5,198 nt of DNA from an uncultured bacterium. GTDB lineage: Bacteria; Pseudomonadota; Alphaproteobacteria; SP197. The notes beneath the pieces were generated by a model. The model was not told where the DNA came from. It ran no database searches and saw nothing but the letters and a program-made list of their open reading frames with translations. Both the position numbers and the translations under genes were made by a program. The stretch covers positions 1 to 5,198 of the forward strand of contig CALLQH010000309.1 of the NCBI GenBank assembly GCA_938014945.1, written 5' to 3'. Position 1 is the first letter of the stretch, and each line of letters begins with the position of its first letter. Shown here piece after piece: positions 1 to 5,198 of the stretch.

Positions 1-580
1 GCTCCTCGCGGAAGGTCTCGACATAGTCCTCCATGCGATAGCGCCCGGTGACCTTCTCGGAGACCTCGGCAAAACGCGTGGCGACCGGCTCGATATCGGG
101 ATCAAGACTGACATAGACCCAGCCCTCCCAGGTCTCGCAGCGGACTTGCGGCAGGCGGTAGTCCTGCTTGCAGAAGCTGCTGCTCTTCTCCATGTGCGGC
201 GCGTTGCGCAGCCGCCCGTCGAGGCCGTAACTCCAGGCATGATAAGGGCACACGATCATCTTCGTGTTGCCGCGTCCCTCCAGCAGCGTGCTCATGCGGT
301 GCAGGCAGACGTTGGAATAGGCCTTCAGATTGCCGTCCATGTCGCGCAACACCACGACCGGCTGGCCCGCCAGGTCGAAGGCGACATAGTCGCCCTTCTT
401 GGCCATCGCCTCGGCGCGCCCGGCGCAGACCCATTCGCGCCCGAAGATGCGCTCCTGCTCCAGCTTCAGGAACGCCGGCGAGGTATAGACACCCGTCGGC
501 ATCGAACGCGCTTCCTCGAACGGCAGATGCGCGTTGCGCGTCAGGTCTGCGACGATGGTCTCGATGGCGGCCACGGTCAT
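1..580 (-). CDS. Rieske [2Fe-2S] non-heme iron oxygenase, alpha subunit (N-terminal part)
   Basis: The first 193 residues of a ring-hydroxylating-oxygenase-type alpha subunit are visible; the gene runs off the left edge. The Rieske cluster motif is C-x-H-x16-C-x2-H: Cys92 and His94 in NVCLHRMS, Cys111 and His114 in VCPYHAW. The flanking HAWSYGLDG and the later CETWEGWVYVSLDP are typical of the Rieske domain of this family. Enzymes of this family take electrons from a reductase through the Rieske cluster to a mononuclear Fe(II) and hydroxylate or demethylate a substrate in the cytoplasm. The His-His-Asp iron site lies beyond the window, so the substrate class cannot be judged. The ATG at 580 is chosen because an in-frame stop lies 11 codons upstream and AAAGGA stands 3 nt before it. 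It follows the SDR gene by 99 nt on the same strand and may be co-transcribed. No reductase or ferredoxin partner is seen here. Confidence 0.93.
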   Translation of the reverse strand, partial: MTVAAIETIVADLTRNAHLPFEEARSMPTGVYTSPAFLKLEQERIFGREWVCAGRAEAMAKKGDYVAFDLAGQPVVVLRDMDGNLKAYSNVCLHRMSTLLEGRGNTKMIVCPYHAWSYGLDGRLRNAPHMEKSSSFCKQDYRLPQVRCETWEGWVYVSLDPDIEPVATRFAEVSEKVTGRYRMEDYVETFREE

Positions 581-679
581 GAATCCTTTGCTCCCGGCGT
601 CGTCAGCGCATCATCGGCCAGCGGTGCCATCGCCGCCATTCGCATTTCCCGTCCCGCGGCATAGGCGCATCCGATGGCA

Positions 680-1456
680 TCACAGGATGCCCGCGGGCGA
701 CTCAGGCAGGATCTGGCCGCCGTCGACGATGATGGTCTGGCCGGTGACGAAACGGCCTTCCTCGCTGGCGAGATAGACCGCGGCCCAGGCGATGTCCTCG
801 GGCTCGCCCAGATGCCCCATGGGGATCGCCGGCCCCATCGTCTTCTGGTGCCACTTGGCGAGTGCGGCTTCCGGCGGCCGGTTGCGGATGTTGCCGGGTT
901 CGATGCCGTTGACCGTGATGCCCTGCTTGGCGACCTCCAGGGCGGCGGCCTTGATGAAGCCGTTCATGCCGCCCTTGGACGCGCCGTAATGGCTCCAGCC
1001 CGGCATGCCGACGCGCGGCCCGGTGATCGACGACATGGCGACGATGCGGCCCCATTTCTGGCGGATCATGTGCGGCAGCACCGCCTTGGTGCACAGGAAC
1101 AGGCTCTTGAGATTGGTGTCGAGCACGTCGTCCCACTCGGCCTCCTTCATCTTCACGATGTGGGACTGGGGGAAGATGCCGGCGTTGTGGACCAGGATGT
1201 CGATCCGGCCGAGGCGCTTTTTGGCCTCGCGCGTCATCTCGGAAACCGAATCGGCCTTGGCGACATCGGTGGCGATGGCCTCGGCCTGCCCGCCCGCCTT
1301 GCGGATGGCGCGGGCCACCTTCTCGCCGCGCGAGAGCGTGCGCGTGGCGATCAGCACCCTGGCGCCCTCGGCGGCAAAGATTGTCGCCACGCCCTCGCCG
1401 ATACCGCGGCCGCCGCCGGTCACGATTGCGGTCTTGCCTTCCAGTCTGCCCGTCAT
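680..1456 (-). CDS. Classical short-chain dehydrogenase/reductase, UcpA/FabG-like
   Basis: A 258-residue cytoplasmic NAD(P)(H)-dependent oxidoreductase of normal length for classical SDRs, probably interconverting a ketone and a secondary alcohol. Visible motifs: the cofactor loop TGGGRGIG at 13-20, Asp64 in TDV, NAG at 91-93, Asn115, and the catalytic Ser143, Tyr157 and Lys161 (YGASK). Arg17 in the glycine loop and Arg39 after the second strand favour NADP(H), which is an inference. The closing ILPESPAGIL resembles the tail I remember for E. coli UcpA, whose substrate is poorly defined. An in-frame ATG exists at 1501, but the start at 1456 is preferred: AGGGGG lies 6 nt before it and the product then begins MTGRLEGK, the usual SDR N-terminus. 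ATG 1459 is a tandem alternative. It diverges from the aldo/keto reductase and precedes the Rieske gene, so it may process that enzyme's product. The substrate is unknown. Confidence 0.95.
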   Translation of the reverse strand: MTGRLEGKTAIVTGGGRGIGEGVATIFAAEGARVLIATRTLSRGEKVARAIRKAGGQAEAIATDVAKADSVSEMTREAKKRLGRIDILVHNAGIFPQSHIVKMKEAEWDDVLDTNLKSLFLCTKAVLPHMIRQKWGRIVAMSSITGPRVGMPGWSHYGASKGGMNGFIKAAALEVAKQGITVNGIEPGNIRNRPPEAALAKWHQKTMGPAIPMGHLGEPEDIAWAAVYLASEEGRFVTGQTIIVDGGQILPESPAGIL

Positions 1457-1530
1457 CATCTGCCCCCTATGCTTGACGTCTCGCGGCCAACTCTGTGCCA
1501 TGGCGAGGCAAACGCCAAGAAAGGGATGAC
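1457..1530. promoter_or_regulatory. Divergent control region between SDR and aldo/keto reductase genes
   Basis: These 74 bp separate two divergent start codons and must hold the control signals of both genes unless promoters lie inside the coding regions. On the plus strand TTGACG (1473-1478) is followed after 17 nt by TGCCAT (1496-1501). That is a good -35 with a weak -10 (3 of 6 to TATAAT), and would give a leader of about 20 nt before the aldo/keto reductase. The -35 element begins an imperfect dyad of 18 bp with outer arms TTG/CAA (1473-1490). On the minus strand no convincing sigma-70 promoter is visible; only the Shine-Dalgarno AGGGGG of the SDR is clear. The divergent layout is compatible with shared regulation, but no regulator gene lies in the window. 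The promoter assignment is inference. Confidence 0.35.
1501..1517 (+). repeat. Short inverted repeat before the aldo/keto reductase start
   Basis: A perfect 5-bp inverted repeat, TGGCG then CGCCA with a 7-nt spacer, lies just downstream of the candidate -10 and just upstream of the Shine-Dalgarno AAGGGA (1521-1526) of the aldo/keto reductase. It could be an operator half-site pair or a small leader hairpin. Five base pairs in GC-rich DNA can easily occur by chance, so this is a weak call. Confidence 0.2.
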
Positions 1531-2361
1531 ATGATCGAGATCACGCGACAGGGGGCCGCGATGCCGGCGCTGGGCATGGGCACCTGGGAAATGCGCGGCG
1601 CCGAAGCGACCGCAGCCGTCGATCGAGCCATCGGCATGGGTTATCGCCATATCGATACCGCCCAGATGTACGAAAACGAGGCCGAGGTCGGTACGGCGCT
1701 CGCCGGCTGCGGCGTACCGCGCAACGAGCTCTGGGTCACGACCAAGATCGACAATGCCAACCACGCCTTCGAGAAGGTGAAGAGCTCGGTCGACGAGAGC
1801 CTCAGGAAGCTGAAGACCGACTATGTCGACCTGTTGCTGATCCACTGGCCGATCTTCGACGACGCGCCGCTTGCCGAGACTCTCGATGCCATGGCCGAGC
1901 TGCACTATGCCGGCAAGGTGCGCCATCTCGGCGTTTCCAACTTCAACGCCGAGCTGATCGCCGAGGCGGTCGACGATCTCGGTCACACGATTCTCTGCAA
2001 CCAGGTCGAGTATCATCCCTATCTCAGCCAGAAGGCGGTGAAGGAGGCCTGCGCGGCGCGCGACATGATCGTCACGGCCTATTGCCCGATCGTGCGCGGC
2101 AAGGTCGCCGAGGATGAGGTGCTGCAGGCCATCGCCCTGATGCACGACAAGACCCCGACCCAGGTCACCCTGCGCTGGCTGGTCCAGCAGGACGGCGTCG
2201 CTGCGATCCCGAAGGCGGCGAGCGAGAAAAACGCCCGCGCCAACCTCGACATCTTCGACTTCGAACTGACGGCTGACGAGATGGCGCGCATCGACGGCCT
2301 CGCCCAGGGCCACCGCATCGTCGATCCCGAAGGCTGGAGCCCGGTCTGGGACGCCGCCTGA
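1531..2361 (+). CDS. Aldo/keto reductase, DkgB-like (2,5-diketo-D-gluconate reductase B type)
   Basis: A 276-residue cytoplasmic NADPH-dependent carbonyl reductase with a single TIM-barrel. The catalytic tetrad is complete: Asp42 and Tyr47 (GYRHIDTAQMYENE), Lys72 (VTTKI) and His105 (LLLIHWP). The third family signature starts IPKA at 226-229, and the cofactor-binding Lys228 and Asn238 are present. The arginine that usually contacts the NADPH phosphate is Asn here (KN, 233-234), a pattern I also recall in E. coli DkgB. The tail RIVDPEGWSPVWD closely resembles the DkgB ending, so reduction of keto sugar acids, methylglyoxal or other small aldehydes is plausible; the real substrate is unknown. 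The start at 1531 is preferred over an in-frame ATG at 1495 because AAGGGA lies 4 nt before it and MIEITRQGA is a normal AKR beginning. It is the only plus-strand gene here, divergent from the SDR and convergent with the cupin. Confidence 0.95.
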   Translation: MIEITRQGAAMPALGMGTWEMRGAEATAAVDRAIGMGYRHIDTAQMYENEAEVGTALAGCGVPRNELWVTTKIDNANHAFEKVKSSVDESLRKLKTDYVDLLLIHWPIFDDAPLAETLDAMAELHYAGKVRHLGVSNFNAELIAEAVDDLGHTILCNQVEYHPYLSQKAVKEACAARDMIVTAYCPIVRGKVAEDEVLQAIALMHDKTPTQVTLRWLVQQDGVAAIPKAASEKNARANLDIFDFELTADEMARIDGLAQGHRIVDPEGWSPVWDAA

Positions 2362-2365
2362 GTCA
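2359..2365. other. Convergent stop codons sharing one heptamer
   Basis: TGAGTCA contains the TGA of the aldo/keto reductase (2359-2361, plus) and the TGA of the cupin (2363-2365, minus), separated by a single base. There is no room for an intergenic terminator. Just beyond, inside the cupin 3' end, GCTCT/AGAGC (2384-2399) could form a 5-bp stem, but no T-run follows. Transcripts of the two genes probably overlap at their 3' ends or end by Rho. Confidence 0.9.
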
Positions 2366-3025
2366 GTTTCGTGTGAGGTGCCCGCTCTTGCGGTAGAGCC
2401 GGGTGGGTTCGGTCGCGGTCAGAACGGGCATCGCCCCGACCGGCAGGCGCAGCCAGCCCAGGGCGGGCAGGGGCGCCTGCTCGCCCGTAATGGCGCCGGA
2501 GAGGATGAACAGTTCGTTGCCGCCGGCTTCCAGCGGCACGGCTGCGCCTGCCTCCAGGCGCAGCAGGACCATCGTCTCCGGGTATGCCGCTTCCTTGTAC
2601 AAGGTGCAGTGGGAGACGCCGCCGCGGGTCTCGCTCCATTGCATGTCGGCGGCCGCCAGCGCGACGTGACGGCGCTGGTTGCCGGGATACTGGCGCAGCT
2701 TGACGAACAGCAGGCAGCCGGGGGCCGAGCGCGGGGCGTGCTCGAAGCCCTCCGGATTGAGCAGATAGCTGCCCGCGGGATAGTCGCCGCTTTCATCGCT
2801 GAAGACGCCGTCCAGCACCAGGATTTCCTCGCCGTCGGGATGCGGGTGGCTGTGGAAGCGGCTGTCGGGGTCGTAGCGCACCACCGAGGTGACCCGCCCG
2901 GCCTCGGCCGGACCGGCAAGATCGAGCCTCTTGCGCCAGACGCTGGAACTGGGGCTCGGCGCCCAGTCCATCGCCGCGGTGTCGGCGCGGGCAATGCGGC
3001 TGAAGTCGTCGTTGAGTCCGGCCAT
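2363..3025 (-). CDS. ChrR-type cupin protein, two cupin halves, no anti-sigma domain
   Basis: A 220-residue cytoplasmic protein. The first cupin (about 45-115) has the ChrR-like core HPHPDGEEILVLDGVFSDE, then YPAGSYLLNP and His96. Likely metal ligands are His60, His62, Glu66 and His96. Their spacing equals that of the zinc ligands I remember for the cupin of Rhodobacter ChrR (141, 143, 147, 177). The ChrR N-terminal zinc anti-sigma domain is absent, so it should not act as an anti-sigma factor. The second half (about 130-215) looks like another cupin, with GGNELFILSGAI at the core, but lacks the histidines and is probably structural. Free cupins of this group include dioxygenases that cleave diketones and related compounds as well as proteins of unknown role, so no reaction is assigned. 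It starts 5 nt after the flavoenzyme stop. No Shine-Dalgarno is visible, which points to translational coupling. The same frame stays open far upstream inside the flavoenzyme gene, but without a supported start. Confidence 0.88.
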   Translation of the reverse strand: MAGLNDDFSRIARADTAAMDWAPSPSSSVWRKRLDLAGPAEAGRVTSVVRYDPDSRFHSHPHPDGEEILVLDGVFSDESGDYPAGSYLLNPEGFEHAPRSAPGCLLFVKLRQYPGNQRRHVALAAADMQWSETRGGVSHCTLYKEAAYPETMVLLRLEAGAAVPLEAGGNELFILSGAITGEQAPLPALGWLRLPVGAMPVLTATEPTRLYRKSGHLTRN

Positions 3026-3030
3026 GATGG

Positions 3031-5091
3031 CTAGAGCGCCCGCGCGATGCGGCGTGCGTCGAGCATGGCAGCGTGGAGGTTGCGGCTGGAGGCGGCGTCG
3101 CCGATGCGGAACAGGCGGTAGCGGCCATCCGCATTGCGCACGCCGTCCTGCTCCTTGCCGGCGATCAGCTTGTCGATGTCGATCTCGCCCAGGTTCCGCG
3201 AGCCCGGCTTGAGCGCGAAGTAGAGATCGTCGTTGGGCACGGTGCCATTCTCGATCACCACCTGGTCGGCCTCGATCGTGCGCTCGGGCCCGCCGTAGAC
3301 GTTCCTGATCGTGGCGACGAGGCGGTTGCCCGACCGGCGGATCGACGAGACCTGACTGTCGGGCGTGATCGCCACCCCCTGGCGGTGGAAGCGGCGCAGG
3401 TAGATCGGAAAGTTCTGTCCGCCGACTTCGGCCAGCGCCTGCCTGTCGGGCGTCACCAGCGCAACTGTGCTTCCCCGGTCGCACATCAGGTTGATGGCGC
3501 TGGCGGCCTCGTGGCGTCCGGCGATGTCGTAGACCAGCACCTCCTCACCCGGCGCGACCGCGCCCGAGAGGATATCCCAGGCGCTGACCGCCAGATCGCC
3601 GCCGGGAATGGCGCGCAGCTCATCGCTTGCCAGATCGGTGTCGGGCAGGCCGCCGGTGGCGATAATCACGACATCGGGTTCCAGTGCGGTCACGTCGGCG
3701 GCATCGGCCAGCACGCCGGTGCGGCACTCGACCGGCAGTTCGCCGACGCGGTCGGCCAGCCAGTCGCGGATGCCGACCATGTCGCGCCGCCAGCTTCCCT
3801 TGACCGCCAGTACGAGCTGGCCGCCCAGTTCGCTGCCTGCCTCCAGCAAGGTCACCCTGTGACCGCGCAGGGCACCGACACGCGCGGCTTCCAGGCCCGC
3901 GGGGCCTGCGCCCACGACGACGACATGCAGCTTCGCACCGCTGCTCGGCTCGATGGTGTGGCCCAGTTCCTTTTCGCGTCCGGTCGCCGGGTTGTGCGCG
4001 CAATGGGCCGCGCCGCCCTGGAACAGGCTGTCGATGCAGTAACCCGCGCCGACGCAGGGGCGCGTGCGCTCCTCGTGGCCCGCGATCATGTTGTTGACCA
4101 GATGCGGGTCGGCGAGGTGGGAGCGGGTCATGCCGATCATGTCGACGATGCCGTCGCGCACGGCATGGCGCGCGGTGGCGAGATCGGTGACGCGTGCGGC
4201 GTGGAAGACCGGAAGGTTGGTGGCGGCCTTGAAGCGGCGTACCGGCTCCAGATAGGGGGCAAGCGGCGAATCCATCGCCGGCATGACCTTTTCGGAAAGC
4301 TCCAGGTCGGTCGCGGCGCGGCCGAAGACGAGATTGAGATAGTCGACCGTGCCGGCCTCCGCGAACGCCTGGGCGACGGCAATGCAGTCGTCCTCGCCGA
4401 TGCCGTCCTTCCTCATCTCGCCGCCGCTGGTGCGGATGCCGATGATGAAGTCGTCGGGCACGGCCTTGCGCACCGCTTCCATCACCTCCAGGCCGAAACG
4501 CATGCGCCCCTTCAGGTCGCCGCCCCAGCCGTCGGTGCGCGTGTTGGTGATGGGCGAGAGGAACTGGTCGATCAGATGGCCGTGGGTCAGGATCTCACAG
4601 CCGTCCAGGCCGCCCTCCCAGCAGCGCCGTGCCGCCGCGGCGTAGGCCGCGATCACCCGCTCGATATCCTCATCCTCCATCTCGCGGGGGTAGCTTCGGT
4701 GCTGGGGCTCGCGGATGCGAGATGGCGCGATCGTCGGCACCCAGTTGTCGGCATGCCAGACGGTGCGCCGGCCCATGTGGGTGATCTGGCAGATCAGCGC
4801 GGCGCCGTGCTGGTGGATACGCTGCGAGAATTCCTGAAAGTAGGGGATGACCGCATCGTCCCCGACATAGATCTGGCCGCCGAAGACGGAGGCCGAATCG
4901 GGCGCCACGTTGCTGGAGCCGCCGAACATGGTGAGAGCCAGGCCACCCTTGGCCTTTTCCTCGTGATAGAGCTGGTAGCGCAGCCCCGGCTTGCCCTGCT
5001 CGGCATAGCCCGGCGCGTGCGAGGTGCTCATGATGCGGTTCTTCAGCGTCAGGCCCTTGAGGCGGAAGGGCTCCAGCAGGGGATCGCTCAT
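3031..5091 (-). CDS. FMN/Fe-S/FAD oxidoreductase, trimethylamine dehydrogenase / N-methylproline demethylase-like
   Basis: A 686-residue cytoplasmic flavoenzyme, full length for the family of trimethylamine dehydrogenase (TMADH), 2,4-dienoyl-CoA reductase and stachydrine-pathway N-methylproline demethylase. Residues 1-340 form an old-yellow-enzyme FMN barrel (FLSPITNTRTDGWGGD at 177-192; GMTRSHLADP at 320-329). The Fe-S segment follows with Cys346, Cys352 and Cys364, then a FAD domain with GAGPAG at 394-399 and a C-terminal GDAASSRNLHAA at 664-675. Oddities: the second cluster cysteine is Ala349; the position of TMADH's FMN-linked Cys30 is Ala26, so covalent FMN is not expected; and the second nucleotide fold (VLVYDIAGRHEA, 518-529) lacks GxGxxG, as in TMADH-type rather than NADPH-dependent members. 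The C-terminal half most resembles, from memory, N-methylproline demethylases, so oxidative N-demethylation is the best guess; an enoate reductase role is the alternative. The start has AAGGGG 11 nt upstream, inside the previous gene's end. It lies between the partial gene and the cupin with 5-nt junctions, indicating one operon. Confidence 0.93.
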   Translation of the reverse strand: MSDPLLEPFRLKGLTLKNRIMSTSHAPGYAEQGKPGLRYQLYHEEKAKGGLALTMFGGSSNVAPDSASVFGGQIYVGDDAVIPYFQEFSQRIHQHGAALICQITHMGRRTVWHADNWVPTIAPSRIREPQHRSYPREMEDEDIERVIAAYAAAARRCWEGGLDGCEILTHGHLIDQFLSPITNTRTDGWGGDLKGRMRFGLEVMEAVRKAVPDDFIIGIRTSGGEMRKDGIGEDDCIAVAQAFAEAGTVDYLNLVFGRAATDLELSEKVMPAMDSPLAPYLEPVRRFKAATNLPVFHAARVTDLATARHAVRDGIVDMIGMTRSHLADPHLVNNMIAGHEERTRPCVGAGYCIDSLFQGGAAHCAHNPATGREKELGHTIEPSSGAKLHVVVVGAGPAGLEAARVGALRGHRVTLLEAGSELGGQLVLAVKGSWRRDMVGIRDWLADRVGELPVECRTGVLADAADVTALEPDVVIIATGGLPDTDLASDELRAIPGGDLAVSAWDILSGAVAPGEEVLVYDIAGRHEAASAINLMCDRGSTVALVTPDRQALAEVGGQNFPIYLRRFHRQGVAITPDSQVSSIRRSGNRLVATIRNVYGGPERTIEADQVVIENGTVPNDDLYFALKPGSRNLGEIDIDKLIAGKEQDGVRNADGRYRLFRIGDAASSRNLHAAMLDARRIARAL

Positions 5092-5096
5092 CGGCG

Positions 5097-5198
5097 TCAG
5101 TGCCCCTTGGTGGCTTCGTCGATCGCCGCGGCGATCTCGGGGCCTTCGGGCGTCACCTTCGAGGGCCAGACCCCGGCCAGTTCGCCGTCCGGGCCGAT
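5097..5198 (-). CDS. C-terminal end of a protein, possibly peroxiredoxin/thioredoxin-fold
   Basis: Only the last 33 codons and a TGA are present; the gene enters from the right edge. The fragment begins IGPDGELAGVWPSKV and ends in an alanine-rich helix-like tail, EIAAAIDEATKGH. A strand of the form I-x-PDG-x-[IL]-x-x-VW followed by a short helix is how many AhpC/Bcp-type peroxiredoxins end, which is the basis for the tentative name. No catalytic cysteine can be checked because that part is outside the window. Its stop is 5 nt before the flavoenzyme start, and its 3' end carries the flavoenzyme's probable Shine-Dalgarno, so the two are almost certainly co-transcribed. If the guess is right, it could protect the flavoenzyme operon from peroxide, but that is speculation. 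That this is a coding end is much surer than the family. Confidence 0.6.
   Translation of the reverse strand: MGPDGELAGVWPSKVTPEGPEIAAAIDEATKGH

Noticed and set aside
1473..1490. Strong operator palindrome in the divergent region
   Set aside because: Only about 10 of 18 positions are symmetric, mostly at the ends; not enough to name a regulator family, so it is kept only as a weak note in the control region.
674..1534. Long plus-strand open frame antisense to the SDR
   Set aside because: It is a GC-rich mirror frame; the opposite strand shows the full set of SDR motifs, while this frame has arginine/histidine/aspartate-rich, family-less sequence.
1456..2313. Long minus-strand open frame antisense to the aldo/keto reductase
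   Set aside because: It reads opposite a gene with a complete AKR catalytic tetrad and has no recognisable domain; long antisense frames are expected at this GC content.
2382..2399. Possible terminator hairpin after the aldo/keto reductase
   Set aside because: The stem is only 4-5 bp, in alternative pairings, lies inside the cupin coding sequence and has no following T-run.
2378..3034. Plus-strand open frame antisense to the cupin
   Set aside because: No family resemblance, no ribosome site, and it is fully covered by the well-supported cupin on the other strand.
2363..3484. Extended form of the cupin starting inside the flavoenzyme gene (373 residues)
   Set aside because: The extra N-terminal 153 residues are out-of-frame flavoenzyme sequence rich in Arg/Gly/Pro with no domain. 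The ATG at 3025, 5 nt after the flavoenzyme stop, fits the cupin family start.

Overview
The window is GC-rich, gene-dense DNA with short or overlapping gene junctions. Its codon and protein character suggest an alphaproteobacterium, but no marker gene is present to fix the taxon. It holds four complete protein genes and two partial ones cut by the window edges. There are no RNA genes, mobile elements, CRISPR arrays or long repeats.

Layout. Right-hand block, minus strand, read right to left: the last 33 codons of a possibly peroxiredoxin-like protein (5198-5097), a 686-residue FMN/Fe-S/FAD oxidoreductase of the trimethylamine dehydrogenase / N-methylproline demethylase kind (5091-3031), and a ChrR-type cupin (3025-2363). 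Each junction is 5 nt, which is typical of one operon. Middle: a single plus-strand gene, a DkgB-like aldo/keto reductase (1531-2361), convergent with the cupin with only one base between the two stop codons. Left-hand block, minus strand: a UcpA-like short-chain dehydrogenase (1456-680), then after 99 nt the N-terminal 193 residues of a Rieske non-heme iron oxygenase alpha subunit (580-1, continuing off the window). The SDR and the aldo/keto reductase start divergently from a 74-bp shared control region.

How the genes may work together. All five recognisable products are redox or small-molecule enzymes: a Rieske oxygenase, a flavoenzyme whose closest remembered relatives oxidatively N-demethylate amines, two carbonyl/alcohol oxidoreductases and a metal cupin. 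This looks like a catabolic accessory cluster. A Rieske oxygenase beside an N-methylproline-demethylase-like flavoenzyme recalls stepwise demethylation of betaines such as stachydrine. The substrate cannot be read from this window, and no formaldehyde or folate genes are visible to support it.

The most unusual feature is in the flavoenzyme. Its iron-sulfur motif has alanine in place of one of the four cluster cysteines, its active-site loop is one residue short, and its pyridine-nucleotide site is degenerate. I see no clear evidence of a wholly new system; the rest is well-formed members of known families in an uncharacterised combination.
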